64,000 bases of DNA from Paulinella micropora (taxonomy: Eukaryota > Cercozoa > Imbricatea > Euglyphida): NCBI GenBank assembly GCA_009731375.1, contig BJOX01000216.1:11566-75565 (forward strand), in the 5' to 3' direction. Shown in pieces: positions 33,857 through 44,882 of this stretch. Under the pieces are notes generated by a model, which saw nothing but the letters and a program-made list of their open reading frames with translations, was not told where the DNA came from and searched no databases. How positions within the stretch are numbered: position 1 is the first letter of the stretch; every line of letters begins with the position of its first letter. Both the position numbers and the translations under genes were made by a program.

Positions 33857-35077
33857 TAGGTATATATCATAACTTCTAAGATTGATTTGTTGAGTTGATT
33901 GAGAATTTACATATAGTTTAAAAATTGTTGTTCCATTTGCGATAGCACTCGCCTTTGTGTCAGTATCTACAATTGAATACTTGGAATCAACATCTGCAAA
34001 ACCTGCTCCAGTTAGTGTTCCATTCAATACCATTCTAACAACATTTGACTTAGTATCTTCATTTGTAATACTTATCAAAGTTGGATAAACATTTGAATAA
34101 TTTGATAAATTAGCACCGCCCGCATCAAATACCGCTTTGTTTCTTATACTGATAATAGGACTTTCAGTGGTGTTTGCTGCTTTACTTCCTTCCACTTCGT
34201 TTGTTATACTTGTGTTTATCGTATTCGTTCCCTCAATTAATAAAGTGGCACTCGCTGTTTTAAGAGTTTATATTCCAATCTTTGCATCATTTCTCATTAC
34301 NNNNNNNNNNCTTAAGTGATTGTATCCCAGTCTTTCCATCATTTCTCATTACTGCTGTAAAAGGTAATGTTGTATTTCGCAGGCTTACACCATTATTAGC
34401 ATTTGCATAGTCAATCATATGAACTAATTGAAATAATCATGTTATGGGATTTTCAATATAAAACTTAATAGCACCAAAACCTAAATATTGAAATTGAATT
34501 TGAAATACATTTCCTTTGCTCCAGTCTAAGTTTGGCATAGCCGAAGTTCCATCGCAAGGGTCGTCCCAGTCTTCTTGNNNNNNNNNNCCCAGTCCTCTTG
34601 ATCAATATAATCTACAGCACCTCCCGCACAATGTGCGATATTCATTCCTGCTTGATTTTTGTAAAAATAAAATCCATCGTTAAGGTCATTTCCTATTCCA
34701 ATATATGAATAGTAATCTTTTGTATCGTCCGTTGTCCATAGAGCAGTAAATCGGGCTAGGACACCCATTCCAGTTCTATATTTTATTCTCCTTTTACTTA
34801 CCAGTCTAGCATCTGCCGTAGCATCCGCAGTTGTTTTCAATTCAGCCATATTATTCAAAAATGACACAGACGATTTTGTTTCTGTTTTTGTCCATATCCT
34901 AGTATTAATGGTATATGGAAAGATTTCTTGTAATACTGGTGTTGATTGACCTACTACTGCTTCGCCAAAAGCGGTTTTTGAATTATTTGTTTCAATGTCA
35001 ACATCATATCCAACCCTGACGTTTATAAATTCTCCGTCAGGATTTTGTGCTATTAAATTTCTCTGGTGAGTAGTCAT
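33761..35077 (-). pseudogene. virion surface-type structural protein, broken
   Basis: Starts at 35077 with a TATATACAC box before the ATG. VVGQSTPVLQEIFPYTINTR, SKRRIKYRTGMGVLARFT and IGIGNDLNDGFYFY follow a pattern I know from uncharacterised structural proteins of phages and giant viruses. The region near 34440 continues with LGFGAIKFYIENPIT then an in-frame TGA before LFQLVHMIDYANAN. A second in-frame stop (TAA) lies near 34270. Two 10-N gaps (34301, 34578) are flanked by diverged duplicates. The C-terminal 145 residues (33761-34195) are beta-rich. It lies next to the capsid gene. Not an obvious penton. Role inferred from context. Confidence 0.6.
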
Positions 35078-35128
35078 CTCTTGTGTATATAAAACAAAAA
35101 AAATATTTTTTATTTTTATTATTCTTTT

Positions 35129-36610
35129 TTAACTCATTACAATTTCAACTCCTTTAACAAGCACACTACGTTGAAGAATGGCGAATGTGTAATGGTTGAG
35201 ATTAGTTATGCCATTACCGCTCGCATTAGCACTCGTATTTGAAACAAATTCATATCGTCGTTCAGTGTCAAGGCTCAAACCGCTCACCTCATAGCCGTCG
35301 GTGTCCTTATCGCACAGCGGGCGGTTATTGTCCCAAGTATCTACATGGAACCAGTTGTAATGATAGACATCACTGTTTAGGATAGCACTCCCCTTCAACT
35401 TATCCTTCAAAATCATATAGTCTTCATTCTCAGAAGTGTCAATGTCAAATTGTTGAAGACGAGAGCCGTCAAGGGTCGTATAATAAGAAATAATTTTAGC
35501 ATCCGCCCTGTTGTCATTATCAAAAGAAGTATTAGCACTCTCAGTGAAATGAAAGGCTGAAGTATAAATACGACGAATTCTTTCACCCTGCGAGCGATTC
35601 ATCTTAATAACATAATTTTGACTTTGTGTTGATAGGCTCTGCTTCCAAGCGATAGGATACTCAATCTTAAATGGAAAGCCTTCACCCGCAATCTTTTGCT
35701 GGACACCGAGGATAACATTCGGGTCAGTCTCAACAGCAAGGAATAGATTTAGGTTAGAGACGATAGCACCAGAGGTCGTAGCGGCAGCACCAGTTGAAAT
35801 AGAACTTACATTAGTGCCATAGAATGAAGAGCGGTTGGTTTCAGCCCACACAATCCGCAAATCCAAAATTTCATTAAATCCAATTGTCTTATCCAGTTCA
35901 AAAATAGTGCCAAACAACATACCCAAAGGAAACTTAACATTAATAACAGGGGTAGCAGTATTATCACCACCGCCTTCAAAATACTTAGCCTCCTCAAAAG
36001 GAACATTTACCAAACTATAATTTCCAGCAGTGCTATCTGCGAGAGCGGTATCATCGTGGCGACGGGCATTAACAAGAGGCACTTTGTAGTTTGCTTGAAC
36101 TGCAGCCTTAAGATTTGCTATATCTGCCGCATCAGTAATTGCCTTTCTTTCTGCTACGGTTCCAATTTCAACTTTTCCTGCATTACACTTTTGAAGCATA
36201 GCACCGCTAGCAACACCAGCACCATGATTTTCAAGTGCCATAAATTTTTCATACTTCATTTCTGGTTTCCATATCACCTTAGTGTAGTTCCCCACATGTT
36301 GAAGATTACACAGATACTGTCCGCTTCGACTTCGCAATTCAATAGTTTTAATCATAGACAGACAATCCATATAGATACGATTGTAGCGACCCGCACCACC
36401 CGCACCAGACGGTGTGTAAGTAAATCGCAACACACTCCTCGCAAGGTTCAAAGGACGAGTAGGAATTTCAAATGTGTTTTCCATACCACCAGCAGTAGTA
36501 AGCGCGACAGGTTGCGAGCCTTCACGGGTGGTAAGTTTAGTTAATTCATACTTACCAGTGAGCAGTTCCTTAGTCTGATGGACTAGTTCTCCTCCGTATT
36601 GGACAGGCAT
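35129..36610 (-). CDS. mcp: major capsid protein, 493 aa, intact
   Basis: The only large gene of the element with an unbroken frame. Starts MPVQYGGELVHQTKEL. Further marks are NTFEIPTRPLNLARSVLRFT, RNKIY-like RYNRIYMDC, IVWAETNRSSFYG and a C-terminal SVLVKGVEIVMS. Length (about 490) and beta-rich composition fit double jelly-roll capsid proteins of Polintons, Polinton-like viruses and virophages. Assignment rests on these features, the position among virion genes and the element type. It is followed 51 bp downstream by the surface protein on the same strand. Confidence 0.82.
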   Translation of the reverse strand: MPVQYGGELVHQTKELLTGKYELTKLTTREGSQPVALTTAGGMENTFEIPTRPLNLARSVLRFTYTPSGAGGAGRYNRIYMDCLSMIKTIELRSRSGQYLCNLQHVGNYTKVIWKPEMKYEKFMALENHGAGVASGAMLQKCNAGKVEIGTVAERKAITDAADIANLKAAVQANYKVPLVNARRHDDTALADSTAGNYSLVNVPFEEAKYFEGGGDNTATPVINVKFPLGMLFGTIFELDKTIGFNEILDLRIVWAETNRSSFYGTNVSSISTGAAATTSGAIVSNLNLFLAVETDPNVILGVQQKIAGEGFPFKIEYPIAWKQSLSTQSQNYVIKMNRSQGERIRRIYTSAFHFTESANTSFDNDNRADAKIISYYTTLDGSRLQQFDIDTSENEDYMILKDKLKGSAILNSDVYHYNWFHVDTWDNNRPLCDKDTDGYEVSGLSLDTERRYEFVSNTSANASGNGITNLNHYTFAILQRSVLVKGVEIVMS

Positions 36611-36693
36611 TTTTTGTTTTGTTTTTGAAGTAGTGTAAGTTGATTAATACACGAAATATATTTATACAAAAAAAATAATTAAATCAAAAATAA

Positions 36694-37040
36694 TTATCTA
36701 GATTTCAACAAATTGAAAAATGAATTAAATAAACTAAAATAATTAGTTTCACGATAAACCAACAAAGTCATAACGATACCTAACCCATTAAGATGTATTG
36801 CTTGGTCATTTTCGTCCGTCAGGTAAAACCCAAATACATTGTTTGAACTTCAGATAATGTAAAAGTATTATATGGTGAAGCCACAGAGTAATACGATTTC
36901 GGCACATAAATATGAAGAATTTTACAATGTGTGGGATTGTCTAGCCCCTTCATATTAACTTCATGTGTAAAGTCGCTATCTGTTCCCGTTATTCTATTTT
37001 TGTAATAGATACCAGAACTTCTTCCTCCCTTGTACTCCAT
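36694..37040 (-). pseudogene. small conserved virion-type protein, frameshifted
   Basis: MEYKGGRSSGIYYKN, then CKILHIYVPKSYYSVASPYN and TFTLSEVQTMY. The PKSYYxV...YNTFTL pattern recurs in small structural proteins of Polinton-like and giant viruses. The first frame stops at 36819, but another frame continues smoothly (FYLTDENDQAIHLNGLGIVM, LLVYRETNYF) to a stop at 36694, so a single-base shift near 36820-36845 divides the gene. Role in the virion is inferred. Confidence 0.6.
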
Positions 37041-37101
37041 CGTAAGTGCTTTTTAAAAAACCACTTACAAACTCAAAAATCTATATATTAGAAAATATCA
37101 T

Positions 37102-38944
37102 TTACAAAAAGGTGTCAAATCCATAACCATTCTGTGCTTTTAATTTTTCTGCTTCTTCTTCTTTTAAGTCTGTATAGCCACTAACAAATTTAAATCGCAC
37201 TCCTTTTGCTCGCTCTAAAAGAAACCGCATTGAGTGCCATCCACACGTGTCGCTCGTATCAGATTGTTGTTTAACTTGATTAACCTTCATTAACAAATAA
37301 CTACCTGGATTACTTCGGTCAATTAGTCGTTTCATTTGTTGTTGAAAGTCTTCCGTCGGTTGATATTCAGCCAAAGGGTCATACACTTCAACACTTCTGT
37401 CTTTATCCAGACTTACCCATATAGCAATCCAATGAGACCCCGCTTGTTTGTGATTGTCCAAATTCATAATAAATCCGTATCGCTTTCTGCTTCCGGGCTT
37501 CAACTTATAGATTTCATCACTGGCTATTGCTCCAAGATACCATCCATATTTTTTCATTATGTCGTCTATTTCATAAGTCATTAGTCCCCGCCCCTCACCC
37601 TGTTGTTCGTCTGGCGGGGGCTCCTCTGGCTGTGGTTGCTGTGGCGTCTCCGCGATGAGTGGCTTTGCCACGATGTTCTGCTCCGCAGAACTTGTTCTCG
37701 GGGGTATGGTTGTCTCCTCTGGCTCTGGTTGCTGTGGCTCTTGCTTTACCTCCTCTGGCTGTGTTTGCTGTTGCTCATTTCTGTATTTATTTATAAGGGC
37801 ATTAACATAATCTTTTTTTCTCATTGAATGTGTCCATTCTTTTCGTGATAAATACTTTTTAATGTTTTTTACGGAAAACACTTTATTAATTAAATCTTCT
37901 AATCCAGTTCCCGTTTGTAAACCCAAATATTCTGCGAGTTTCTTTTTTACTTCAACCTTATTTTGTCCAACATCTATTTTATGTTCTAAAATTTTGTCTA
38001 TTATCCATGATGCTCTTTGGTTCCAACCTTTAACATCGTGGCCTTCATTTTTAAGTTTATCCCTTAATGCTTCACCAAGAATTTTAATAGTAAGTTTTTT
38101 CTCAACATTACTATTTGACAATCCATTCTTTAACATTAATCTGTATTTAGCCTCCTCTGGTTGGTTTCCTATATTTTTATTTAATGCTTCTTGTGCTCCT
38201 AGCATTTTTTTCATATCATCTATTGTTATTTGTTGCTTTTGAAAATCTTTTATTCTTTCTGCTATACTTTGAATTTTACTAGGTTCCCAATTATCTATAT
38301 CTGCTTGAGTAAAAACTCCAGAATTTATGATTAATTTTTTATAGTCTTCAAATTCTTTATTTGGCTTAACTTTTACCTCTGGCTGTGCCTGTTGTTCTTG
38401 TGGTTGTCCCTGCTGTGCAGGCATAATATATTGTTGTTGTGGTGGCATAATGGCTAATCTTTGGTTCCTTTGCTGTTCGTATTGTAAATCCTCTATGAGT
38501 TTTTGCTCCCTTCTTAGTTCTCTGTCTTTTTGTTCTTGTCGTTCCTTGATATCTTCCATGTCTTTTCGGTGTTGCCTCTTCTTTTCTTCTTCAGCATCAA
38601 CTCGTGCTTTTTTCTCTTTTTGGTCAATCTCATCAATCTTTTCGTATTTCTCCTTTCTGAGTTTGTCTAAGTGGTCATTAATGGCGGTTCTAGTATTTTG
38701 CTCAATCTCTGAAAGGCTCTGGACTTTCCTTAAGTCTTCTTTTCGCTTAGGTGTCCGTCTTGTCTTTGGCCGATTTAGATATTTCATAAAAAGTTTAACA
38801 ATTTGAAGTGTGCTCATATCATTTGTTTTCTTACCGAAATTAAGATAATATTTTTTACCCTTCTGGATAATATACGGCTTCCCGCTCTTATTCCTATAAA
38901 CCCTCGGGTCTTAATTTCTGTTTCTTCGCTTTCTTGACGACCAT
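37102..38944 (-). pseudogene. pro: adenain-type (Ulp1-like) maturation protease with long N-terminal extension
   Basis: The C-terminal 150 residues carry the catalytic His in AGSHWIAIWVSLD, Asp in SVEVYDPLAEY and Cys in SDTCGWHSMRFLLE, the adenovirus-protease arrangement used to mature capsid proteins. Upstream are a coiled coil (about residues 25-125), Gln/Pro-rich linkers and a helical middle. From 38817 (ATG) the frame is open for 571 codons. The real start is probably 38944, since KSGKPYIIQKGKKYYLNFGK upstream is in frame with it and one extra base near 38909 separates the two. Unusually long for this family (about 200). Confidence 0.88.
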
Positions 38945-39038
38945 TTGATATTTTAGAATTTCACTTCGTGCTACGCACTCTCGCTTATTCTAAAACATCG
39001 TTTTTTCATTTTAGGAAAAAATAATGGGCATCGATGTT
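38945..39038. terminator. inverted-repeat region between virion genes
   Basis: TATTCTAAAACATCG near 38989 faces CGATGTTTTATGATGACGAA (39033 on), with TTCAGAATA after it, so the two sides can pair. The same words AACATCG and GACGAAGTC occur in the hairpin at 45498-45602. It may form a transcript-end hairpin. Confidence 0.45.
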
Positions 39039-39395
39039 TTATGATGACGAAGTCAGAATAAAATATCTTGAGAACTTCAAGGCCCCGCGTCCGCTTTGCT
39101 TACCATACCCCAGTCTTGATGCTACAGCACCAACACTACCAGCGTAAGGTACCCCAACGCTACTTAATGCTCCCGCAGTCCTAGAGATTAACTTATTACC
39201 GCGAAGAAATTTATCCACGGCCATTGCGGTTTTGCCAACTTTTTGCCAGTTAATTTTACCGCCAGCCTGTCCCTTGCCTCCTTGCTTCTTCTTGCGACCA
39301 GTCTTCTTTTTGCCTCCAGCCATGTTTGTGCTTGAGTTAATAGTTCGTTTGCCGATTGTTGGAATGACTTCAACACGAGTTGTTTTAACTACCAT
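39039..39395 (-). CDS. basic adenovirus pX/pVI-like virion protein, 118 aa
   Basis: N-terminal third is Lys/Gly-rich (GGKKKTGRKKKQGGKGQAGG). It is followed by a small amphipathic and glycine-rich stretch (RGNKLISRTAGALSSVGVPY, VGAVASRLGYGKQSG). Short proteins with a basic head and a G-Y-G-ending hydrophobic stretch are common beside the protease and ATPase in adenovirus-related elements, where they condense DNA or disrupt membranes. A TATATA box lies upstream of the ATG. A second internal ATG is possible. Function is inferred. Confidence 0.55.
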   Translation of the reverse strand: MVVKTTRVEVIPTIGKRTINSSTNMAGGKKKTGRKKKQGGKGQAGGKINWQKVGKTAMAVDKFLRGNKLISRTAGALSSVGVPYAGSVGAVASRLGYGKQSGRGALKFSRYFILTSSS

Positions 39396-39445
39396 AAAAG
39401 ATAGTGAAATATATAATACAGAAAAAATAATTAATTTTAAATTTT

Positions 39446-40266
39446 TTATTCATTTAAATCTTTGTGAAAAATTTTTCTTAACTCATCATCAACACTTGAA
39501 ACATAAAGAAAATGAAATCTCTCCTTTGTAGCCTCGTGATACTTTTGAAGAAAGTAATCAAAGTCAAAAGATAAGTCTAAGTGTTTATACACGGGTTCCA
39601 TTTTGTCCTGAGATTGCCCCGGAAAAATTAATAAATAATCTAACTGCTTAATGGCTTCTGGCCGTAGGTCGTTTAAATACTGGCTTGACATAATCACCTT
39701 TGATTTATAGTGTTTGTTCTTTTTTAACAAATCACTTACGGACTTGTCTCTTAATCCACTTCCTAAATCGTCCAAAACAAAAACAACCTCTGGAGAAATA
39801 TACTTACTTGGTCTCTCTTTCTTCTCACCTCCTTCTTCTTTTTTCTTTTCCTTATCGAAATAAAGAAATTGTGGCTTCTCTATTTCTTCTTTGTCATGTT
39901 TTACTTCTCCTTCGTGTTGCTCGTCATGTCTGTTCAGTTTGTCTAACTCATAATCAATGACATTTACACCATCTGATTTAAGAAAGGTATATATCGCCAT
40001 CGGGTTGCCCCTGTTCTTAAAGTGCTTTACCATTGCTTTATAAATGTAGTCCTTGTGTATCGTTGAAGCAATAATGACAATGCGGGTTTTTCTGTCTGTC
40101 GTCCGTTTCAGTATTTCAAAGAGTGCTGTCGTTTTTCCGCTCTTTTTTCTGGCTAGCAAAAATATATTGGCATACGGCTCATTAAATAATTTATAACCTT
40201 TGCTTTTTTGTTTCCATCACCCTCTTGTTTTACGGGCTTCACCTTGACATTATTGATTTTTTGCAT
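39446..40266 (-). pseudogene. FtsK/HerA (A32)-type genome-packaging ATPase, frameshifted
   Basis: Walker A-like ARKKSGKTTALFEIL (first Gly replaced by Ala), Walker B VVFVLDDLGSGL and the sensor stretch SSQYLNDLRPEAIKQLDYLL typical of A32-like packaging ATPases. The likely start is 40266, preceded by ATATACACG. From there 20 or so codons (MQKINNVKVKPVKQEGDGNK) run to an A-rich tract near 40205, where one base is missing or extra, and the frame then leads through GYKLFNEPYANIFLL into Walker A. A charged insert (Glu/Lys-rich) sits before Walker B. It pumps DNA into capsids. Confidence 0.88.
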
Positions 40267-40320
40267 CGTGTATATTCTAAGCAAGAAATAGTTATGAATT
40301 TCTAAATTCATACATTGTTG

Positions 40321-40686
40321 CTACGCAACGAATTCCAAACACACAACAATTCGGCCTGCTAAATTTCCTGTGTCAATATTTCCGCTGTCAGTTTCAAGGA
40401 CTTTAAATGTATATTCTCCGTCAGTCCATCCGACAACACCCAAATTATAACCGAGGTTTGAAATGTTTGCTGTGGTGCTGTCCGCAAATGTTCCAATAAT
40501 TCCAATTCGGTCCATATAAAGAATTCTGGTTTTTGTCTCTGTCAGGTCGTTCATATAGTGGATAAATTTTACATTCATTTTGGTGGGTGTGAATGACATT
40601 TGAATATTTTTATTAAATGTTTTGCTTCCTCCAGCAAAATCATTGCTCAGAAAAATAATCTTTTGGTATTTGTGCTCCGTCATCAT
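40321..40686 (-). CDS. unidentified element protein, 121 aa, probable virion component
   Basis: Beta-rich predicted protein (FNKNIQMSFTPTKMNVKFIH, GNLAGRIVVCLEFVA) without a domain I know. Same strand and cluster as the virion genes, 55 bp upstream of the ATPase start. Intact frame. Confidence 0.55.
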   Translation of the reverse strand: MMTEHKYQKIIFLSNDFAGGSKTFNKNIQMSFTPTKMNVKFIHYMNDLTETKTRILYMDRIGIIGTFADSTTANISNLGYNLGVVGWTDGEYTFKVLETDSGNIDTGNLAGRIVVCLEFVA

Positions 40687-40689
40687 ATG

Positions 40690-40948
40690 TTTTGTGTAAT
40701 ATTAAAAAAAAAATGATTTTAATATTCTTGTTTATGTGGTCTGTGTTAGGTCGGACTGCCTGCGACTTTTACTCACGGGTCAGTGAGAAAAAAATGAGAG
40801 TTGTGCTTATTGTATAAAGCAAGGAATAGAAACCAAATTTAAATGTGTGTATAAACCTTTTAGTGATTGGTGTGTTAGTTTTGATGAAGCCATTCCTTTA
40901 ATTTGCTCAAATGATGCTATGTGGTATAAAACTCAAGTATATGAATGT
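40690..40948. other. intergenic, possible remnant of a small Cys-rich ORF
   Basis: On the plus strand about 50 codons (from about 40797 to 40960) lack stops and read CAYCIKQGIETKFKCVYKPF, but there is no clear start. It could be a decayed gene or chance. Confidence 0.25.
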
Positions 40949-41341
40949 TCATTTCTTTGAACTAGAAGGTGATGGAAGGCAAATGCCGATGAGCAATGTT
41001 AGGATTCCGACATAAGTATTAGCAACCTCACAAGGCAAGTTCTTTTCAGACAACCTCACGATACAAAGGGCTATAATGGCAATAATGATACCCATTTGAA
41101 ATAAGTATTTAATAAGTCGGCTGTCTGTCGGTCTGTTTTTTATACAACAACAATTCCAGTTATCTTCCAATTCGTGCTCCANNNNNNNNNNATCTTCCAA
41201 CTCGTGCTCTATTTTTTTTTCCTCAGTCTTTAGTTCTACTTCAAGAACACGAGACTTTAATTCGGGAGTTAGTTCGCCATCCATATCCATAATAGGTGGG
41301 GGTCTATGAAGTCTGGTTGTATTATTGTTTGACATTATCAA
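40949..41341 (-). CDS. two-helix membrane protein, about 130 aa
   Basis: Soluble acidic N-terminus, a Cys-rich patch (NWNCCCIKNRP), then two hydrophobic segments (IKYLFQMGIIIAIIALCIVR and NTYVGILTLLIGICLPSP). A second segment ending in L-P-x-P is a pattern I associate with small membrane proteins of Polinton-like and giant viruses. A 10-N gap (41182-41191) is flanked by duplicates of ATCTTCCAA.TCGTGCTC, so the true length is uncertain. Confidence 0.6.
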   Translation of the reverse strand: MIMSNNNTTRLHRPPPIMDMDGELTPELKSRVLEVELKTEEKKIEHELEDXXXXEHELEDNWNCCCIKNRPTDSRLIKYLFQMGIIIAIIALCIVRLSEKNLPCEVANTYVGILTLLIGICLPSPSSSKK

Positions 41342-44300
41342 GAACGGCCACTCTGATTTCTGCTAATTGGTTTGATTGGTCTTGTAGTATATTAAGTAAA
41401 AGTTTATTTTCTTTTTCTAAATTAACTACCTTTTCCGCCATGTGTTGAAAAGCACTAACCAATATTGGAATGAAGTCTGTATATGTTATGCCTTCAAGGT
41501 TGCCATCTCCATCTTCCGCTTTTATACCACTTTCAGATACAAACTCTGGAAAAATCTTTTTTACCTCATCCGCAATAAATCCGTGGTTCTTTTTTTCTTT
41601 CTTCTCGTCTGATTTCAAATAATATGAACAACAATTTATNNNNNNNNNNNNNNNNNNNNNNNNNNNNNNNNNNNNNNNNNNNNNNNNNNNNNNNNNNNNN
41701 NNNNNNNNNNNNNNNNNNNNNNNNNNNNNNNNNNNNNNNNNNNNNNNNNNNNNNNNNNNNNNNNNNNNNNNNNCCAGACGGCTCGCCAGTAGTAGAGTTT
41801 GAAGTAGTCCAAGCGTGAAGCAAACCAGTAGAAGAAACAATTGCTCCATAATTCGTATATCCTCCCGATTTAAAATATAGTTGTGCGTCGACGGTAGAAG
41901 CGGGTCTTTTTCGTATGATTAAAAAACCGCTGGATGCTGTTGGAATGACTACCTCTCCCGATGTATTAATGTTAATCGCCTCAGTCCAAGTTATATTATT
42001 TCCCGCTGTTGTTCCAGTATTATAATAAAAAGCAAGTTTGTTTGAAATTTTGTATATTTGAAAGTTTGAGCCAGAATTACTTGATTTCCAGTTTGAGCCG
42101 TCATAATAAGCATCAAAACTTATACCTATATTGTCGTGTGCCCAGTTCAATAATTGAAATGTTGGATAAGCATCGGATACTATTGCCTGTAAATGGGCGC
42201 CTCCGATATTTGTTCCGCATAATTCTAAACCCNNNNNNNNNNCGTGCTCCTCCAATATTTGAAGTCGTTCCGTATAATTCTAATCCACCTGTCGCCCCAT
42301 TTGCTGATTTTGTTGTGTTTCCTATAATTATTGTTACCTGATGCTGTTGTTATTTTATCGCTCGTTGCCAATGTCGTTGTTGATATCCCCGCATTTGCCG
42401 TTATTAATCCACTCGCGGTTACTGTTGTTGTTGATATACTCGCATTTGCCGTTATTAATCCACTCGCCGTTAGTGTCGTCGTTGATATCCCCGCGGTTGA
42501 AGTAATTGTCGTTCCAGTTATTGTTCCGCCATTTGTTATATTGTTTGAGTTCATATCTAAGGCACCATAAAACCGCATACCGCCAGCATTGTTAAAACGG
42601 ACAATGTCAGACGAAGCACTTTTATTATCCAAAAGTTTTGAAATATAAAGTCCCGCCCCTTTTACATCAGATGCTACATTCGTGAATACATAACCTCGTT
42701 GGTTCGTGGTTCCACTTGTAGCGGTATTTAGAGTAAATAAGAAATATTGATAATCTCCCGATGTCTGTGAAAAGAATATATCTCCTCCATTTTGGTTTAA
42801 TATCCTCGCCCCATTATATGTGATATTTCCGCCATTAGCGATAGTTTGATTATTAAAATCGGCATTGTTCGTTAAAGTTAGATATTTTATCACAGTGCTC
42901 GCCCCATTAAATGTTTTGCTTCCTGTTATGGTTTGGTCTGTTGTTAGTTTTACATTTTGTCCGTCCAATGTGTCCGCATACCCTTTTATCGCTCCGTCCG
43001 TTGCTAATGTCGGAGTTCCAAGGTTGGCTATTTTGCTACTATTACAATCTAGCCCCGAAGCATTTACCCAACCGACAATCGTCCCGTCAATAATAAAACT
43101 TATTTTTTTCGCAGAAATTTCAAAGTTGTAATATGTTGCAGTTTTCATATCCAAACTAGCAATTGACCCGATATTACTGGTAGAATTGAAAACGATAAAT
43201 GTGCCCTTTGTTGTTGAATTGATTGAATTTCCCGTTATTTCAACACCACTGCTATATGTCTTAATTCCTGCTATGGTTTGGTTTCCTGTTAGTTTCACAT
43301 TTTGCCCGTCTAATGTATCCACATAACTTTTGTTTGCTCCGTCCGTTGTTGCTGATGGTGTGGCTAAGTTTGTTATTTTGTTGTTATTCAAAGATAGTGT
43401 AGTGCCAGTTGCGGTTATAATTAAAGTATTACCCGAATATAACTCAACATACGAACCCGTTATTTGTATCGGATACCAAGTCGCTGTTGCTGTCTTTTGT
43501 GCGGCAATCATTCCTATTTTTGTATCAAAGGCTATGCCAATGCCGTCAAAAGTAGTTGGATTGGATGAACCACTTACTTCCAAAGTTGATGTAAATTTTT
43601 TATTCCCTGCTATGGTTTGGTCTCCTGTTAGTTTAACCACCGAAGTGTCAAGAGTAGAAACATCCACACCATCAACAAGATTCACATTTGTTATGCTTTG
43701 ACTTTTCATATCAATCCCCGCACTAGCATTTATTATGTTGCTGAATGTTTTGGTTCCTGCTATGGTTTGGTCTCCTGTTAGTTTAACCACCGAAGTATCA
43801 AGAACAGAAACATCAACACCATCAACATTACCAACATTTGTAATAGCAAAACCACCCATATTTAAACTACCCGTCATAGCCGTTGTGCCGTCCTTTGCTA
43901 GTTTCGTATCGGTATATGCTTTTGTTGAAGCATCGCCGTCATAGAATGGTGCTGGAAGTCCGCTGATTGCTGTCGTGCTGTTAAAATTTAAAACATTGCC
44001 CGTCAATGTTATTCCACCCCCTGTTGTTGGAGCAAGAAGTATGGAAGAACCAACAATGCTTAGTGGATAGCCCGTTGCTCCACCTGCCTCCGACGAATAA
44101 ATAGAACCCATATTATTGTTGTAATTGAAGAATAACTTACCAGTGTTTAATGGATTTGAATCTTTTACACCCAAATAAGTAGTAAATATTTTATTCCCTG
44201 TTATGGTTTGGTCTCCTGTTAGTTTTACCACAGAACTATCAAGAGCCGAAACATCAATACCATCAACATTACCGACATTTGCTATGTTAAAACCTCCCAT

Positions 44301-44872
44301 ATTTAAATCTCCAAACATCATAGCGAGACCATCCAATCTAAGAAAAGGTGAAGCAACATTTCGCCATTGGCCTGTGCTATAAATGAGCAGTTGGTTATCG
44401 GCGGGTGTGCCTGTAATCAAAACATCGCTGTGTGTATTAATTGAGCCGTCCGCAGACACTTTATCATTATTGTCTTCATGCTCAGATATCCAAGTATCAA
44501 CATCTTTCGTATTTAATAAATTAACTCCTGTTATATTCAAATTACAACCCATACTAATATTGCCGAATTCATCAACATTTATTGGAAAAGTTTTATTTAC
44601 CCAGTTTATTGAGTTATATGTGAGATAACTATTCATTGCAATTGGTGCTGTAATGACTACATCTGTGAGTGTATCAATTGACCCGATTGTTGTATTTCTC
44701 CATTTACCATCTACATCATTATATGTTAAGTATTGCCCGACCGTTGGAGCGGATATGTTAGTGTCTATCAAATTGTATAGACTGGTTTGGTGCGGATTAC
44801 TTGTATTGCTTCTGTGTTGAGTTGAGGCTTTGACTTCGTCGTTGTCCCTCACTCGTTGCTCTGTATAGTATA
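41322..44872 (-). CDS. giant trimeric-fibre-like protein with C-terminal S74-type chaperone domain
   Basis: About 1,180 codons, partial at both a 134-N gap (41640-41773) and a gap at 44873. The N-terminal part has YYTEQRVRDNDEV, typical of phage fibre proteins. At least five repeats of a V-K-L-T-G-x-Q-T-I-x-G-x-K-x-F motif follow (for example KLTGDQTITGNKIF and KLTGDQTIAGTKTF), then glycine/threonine repeats (TTLTASGLITANA). The C-terminus shows NHGFIADEVKKIFPEFVSES, TDFIPILVSAFQHMAEK and a coiled coil, the pattern of peptidase S74/endosialidase chaperone domains that trimerise and self-cleave. It is a likely host-recognition fibre. The last codons overlap the next gene by about 20 bp. Confidence 0.8.
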
Positions 44873-44882
44873 NNNNNNNNNN

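Noticed and set aside
33761-35077. Calling this gene the penton protein
   Set aside because: The recognisable pattern is that of an uncharacterised structural protein of phages and giant viruses; I see no single jelly-roll penton signature, and no other penton candidate is certain.
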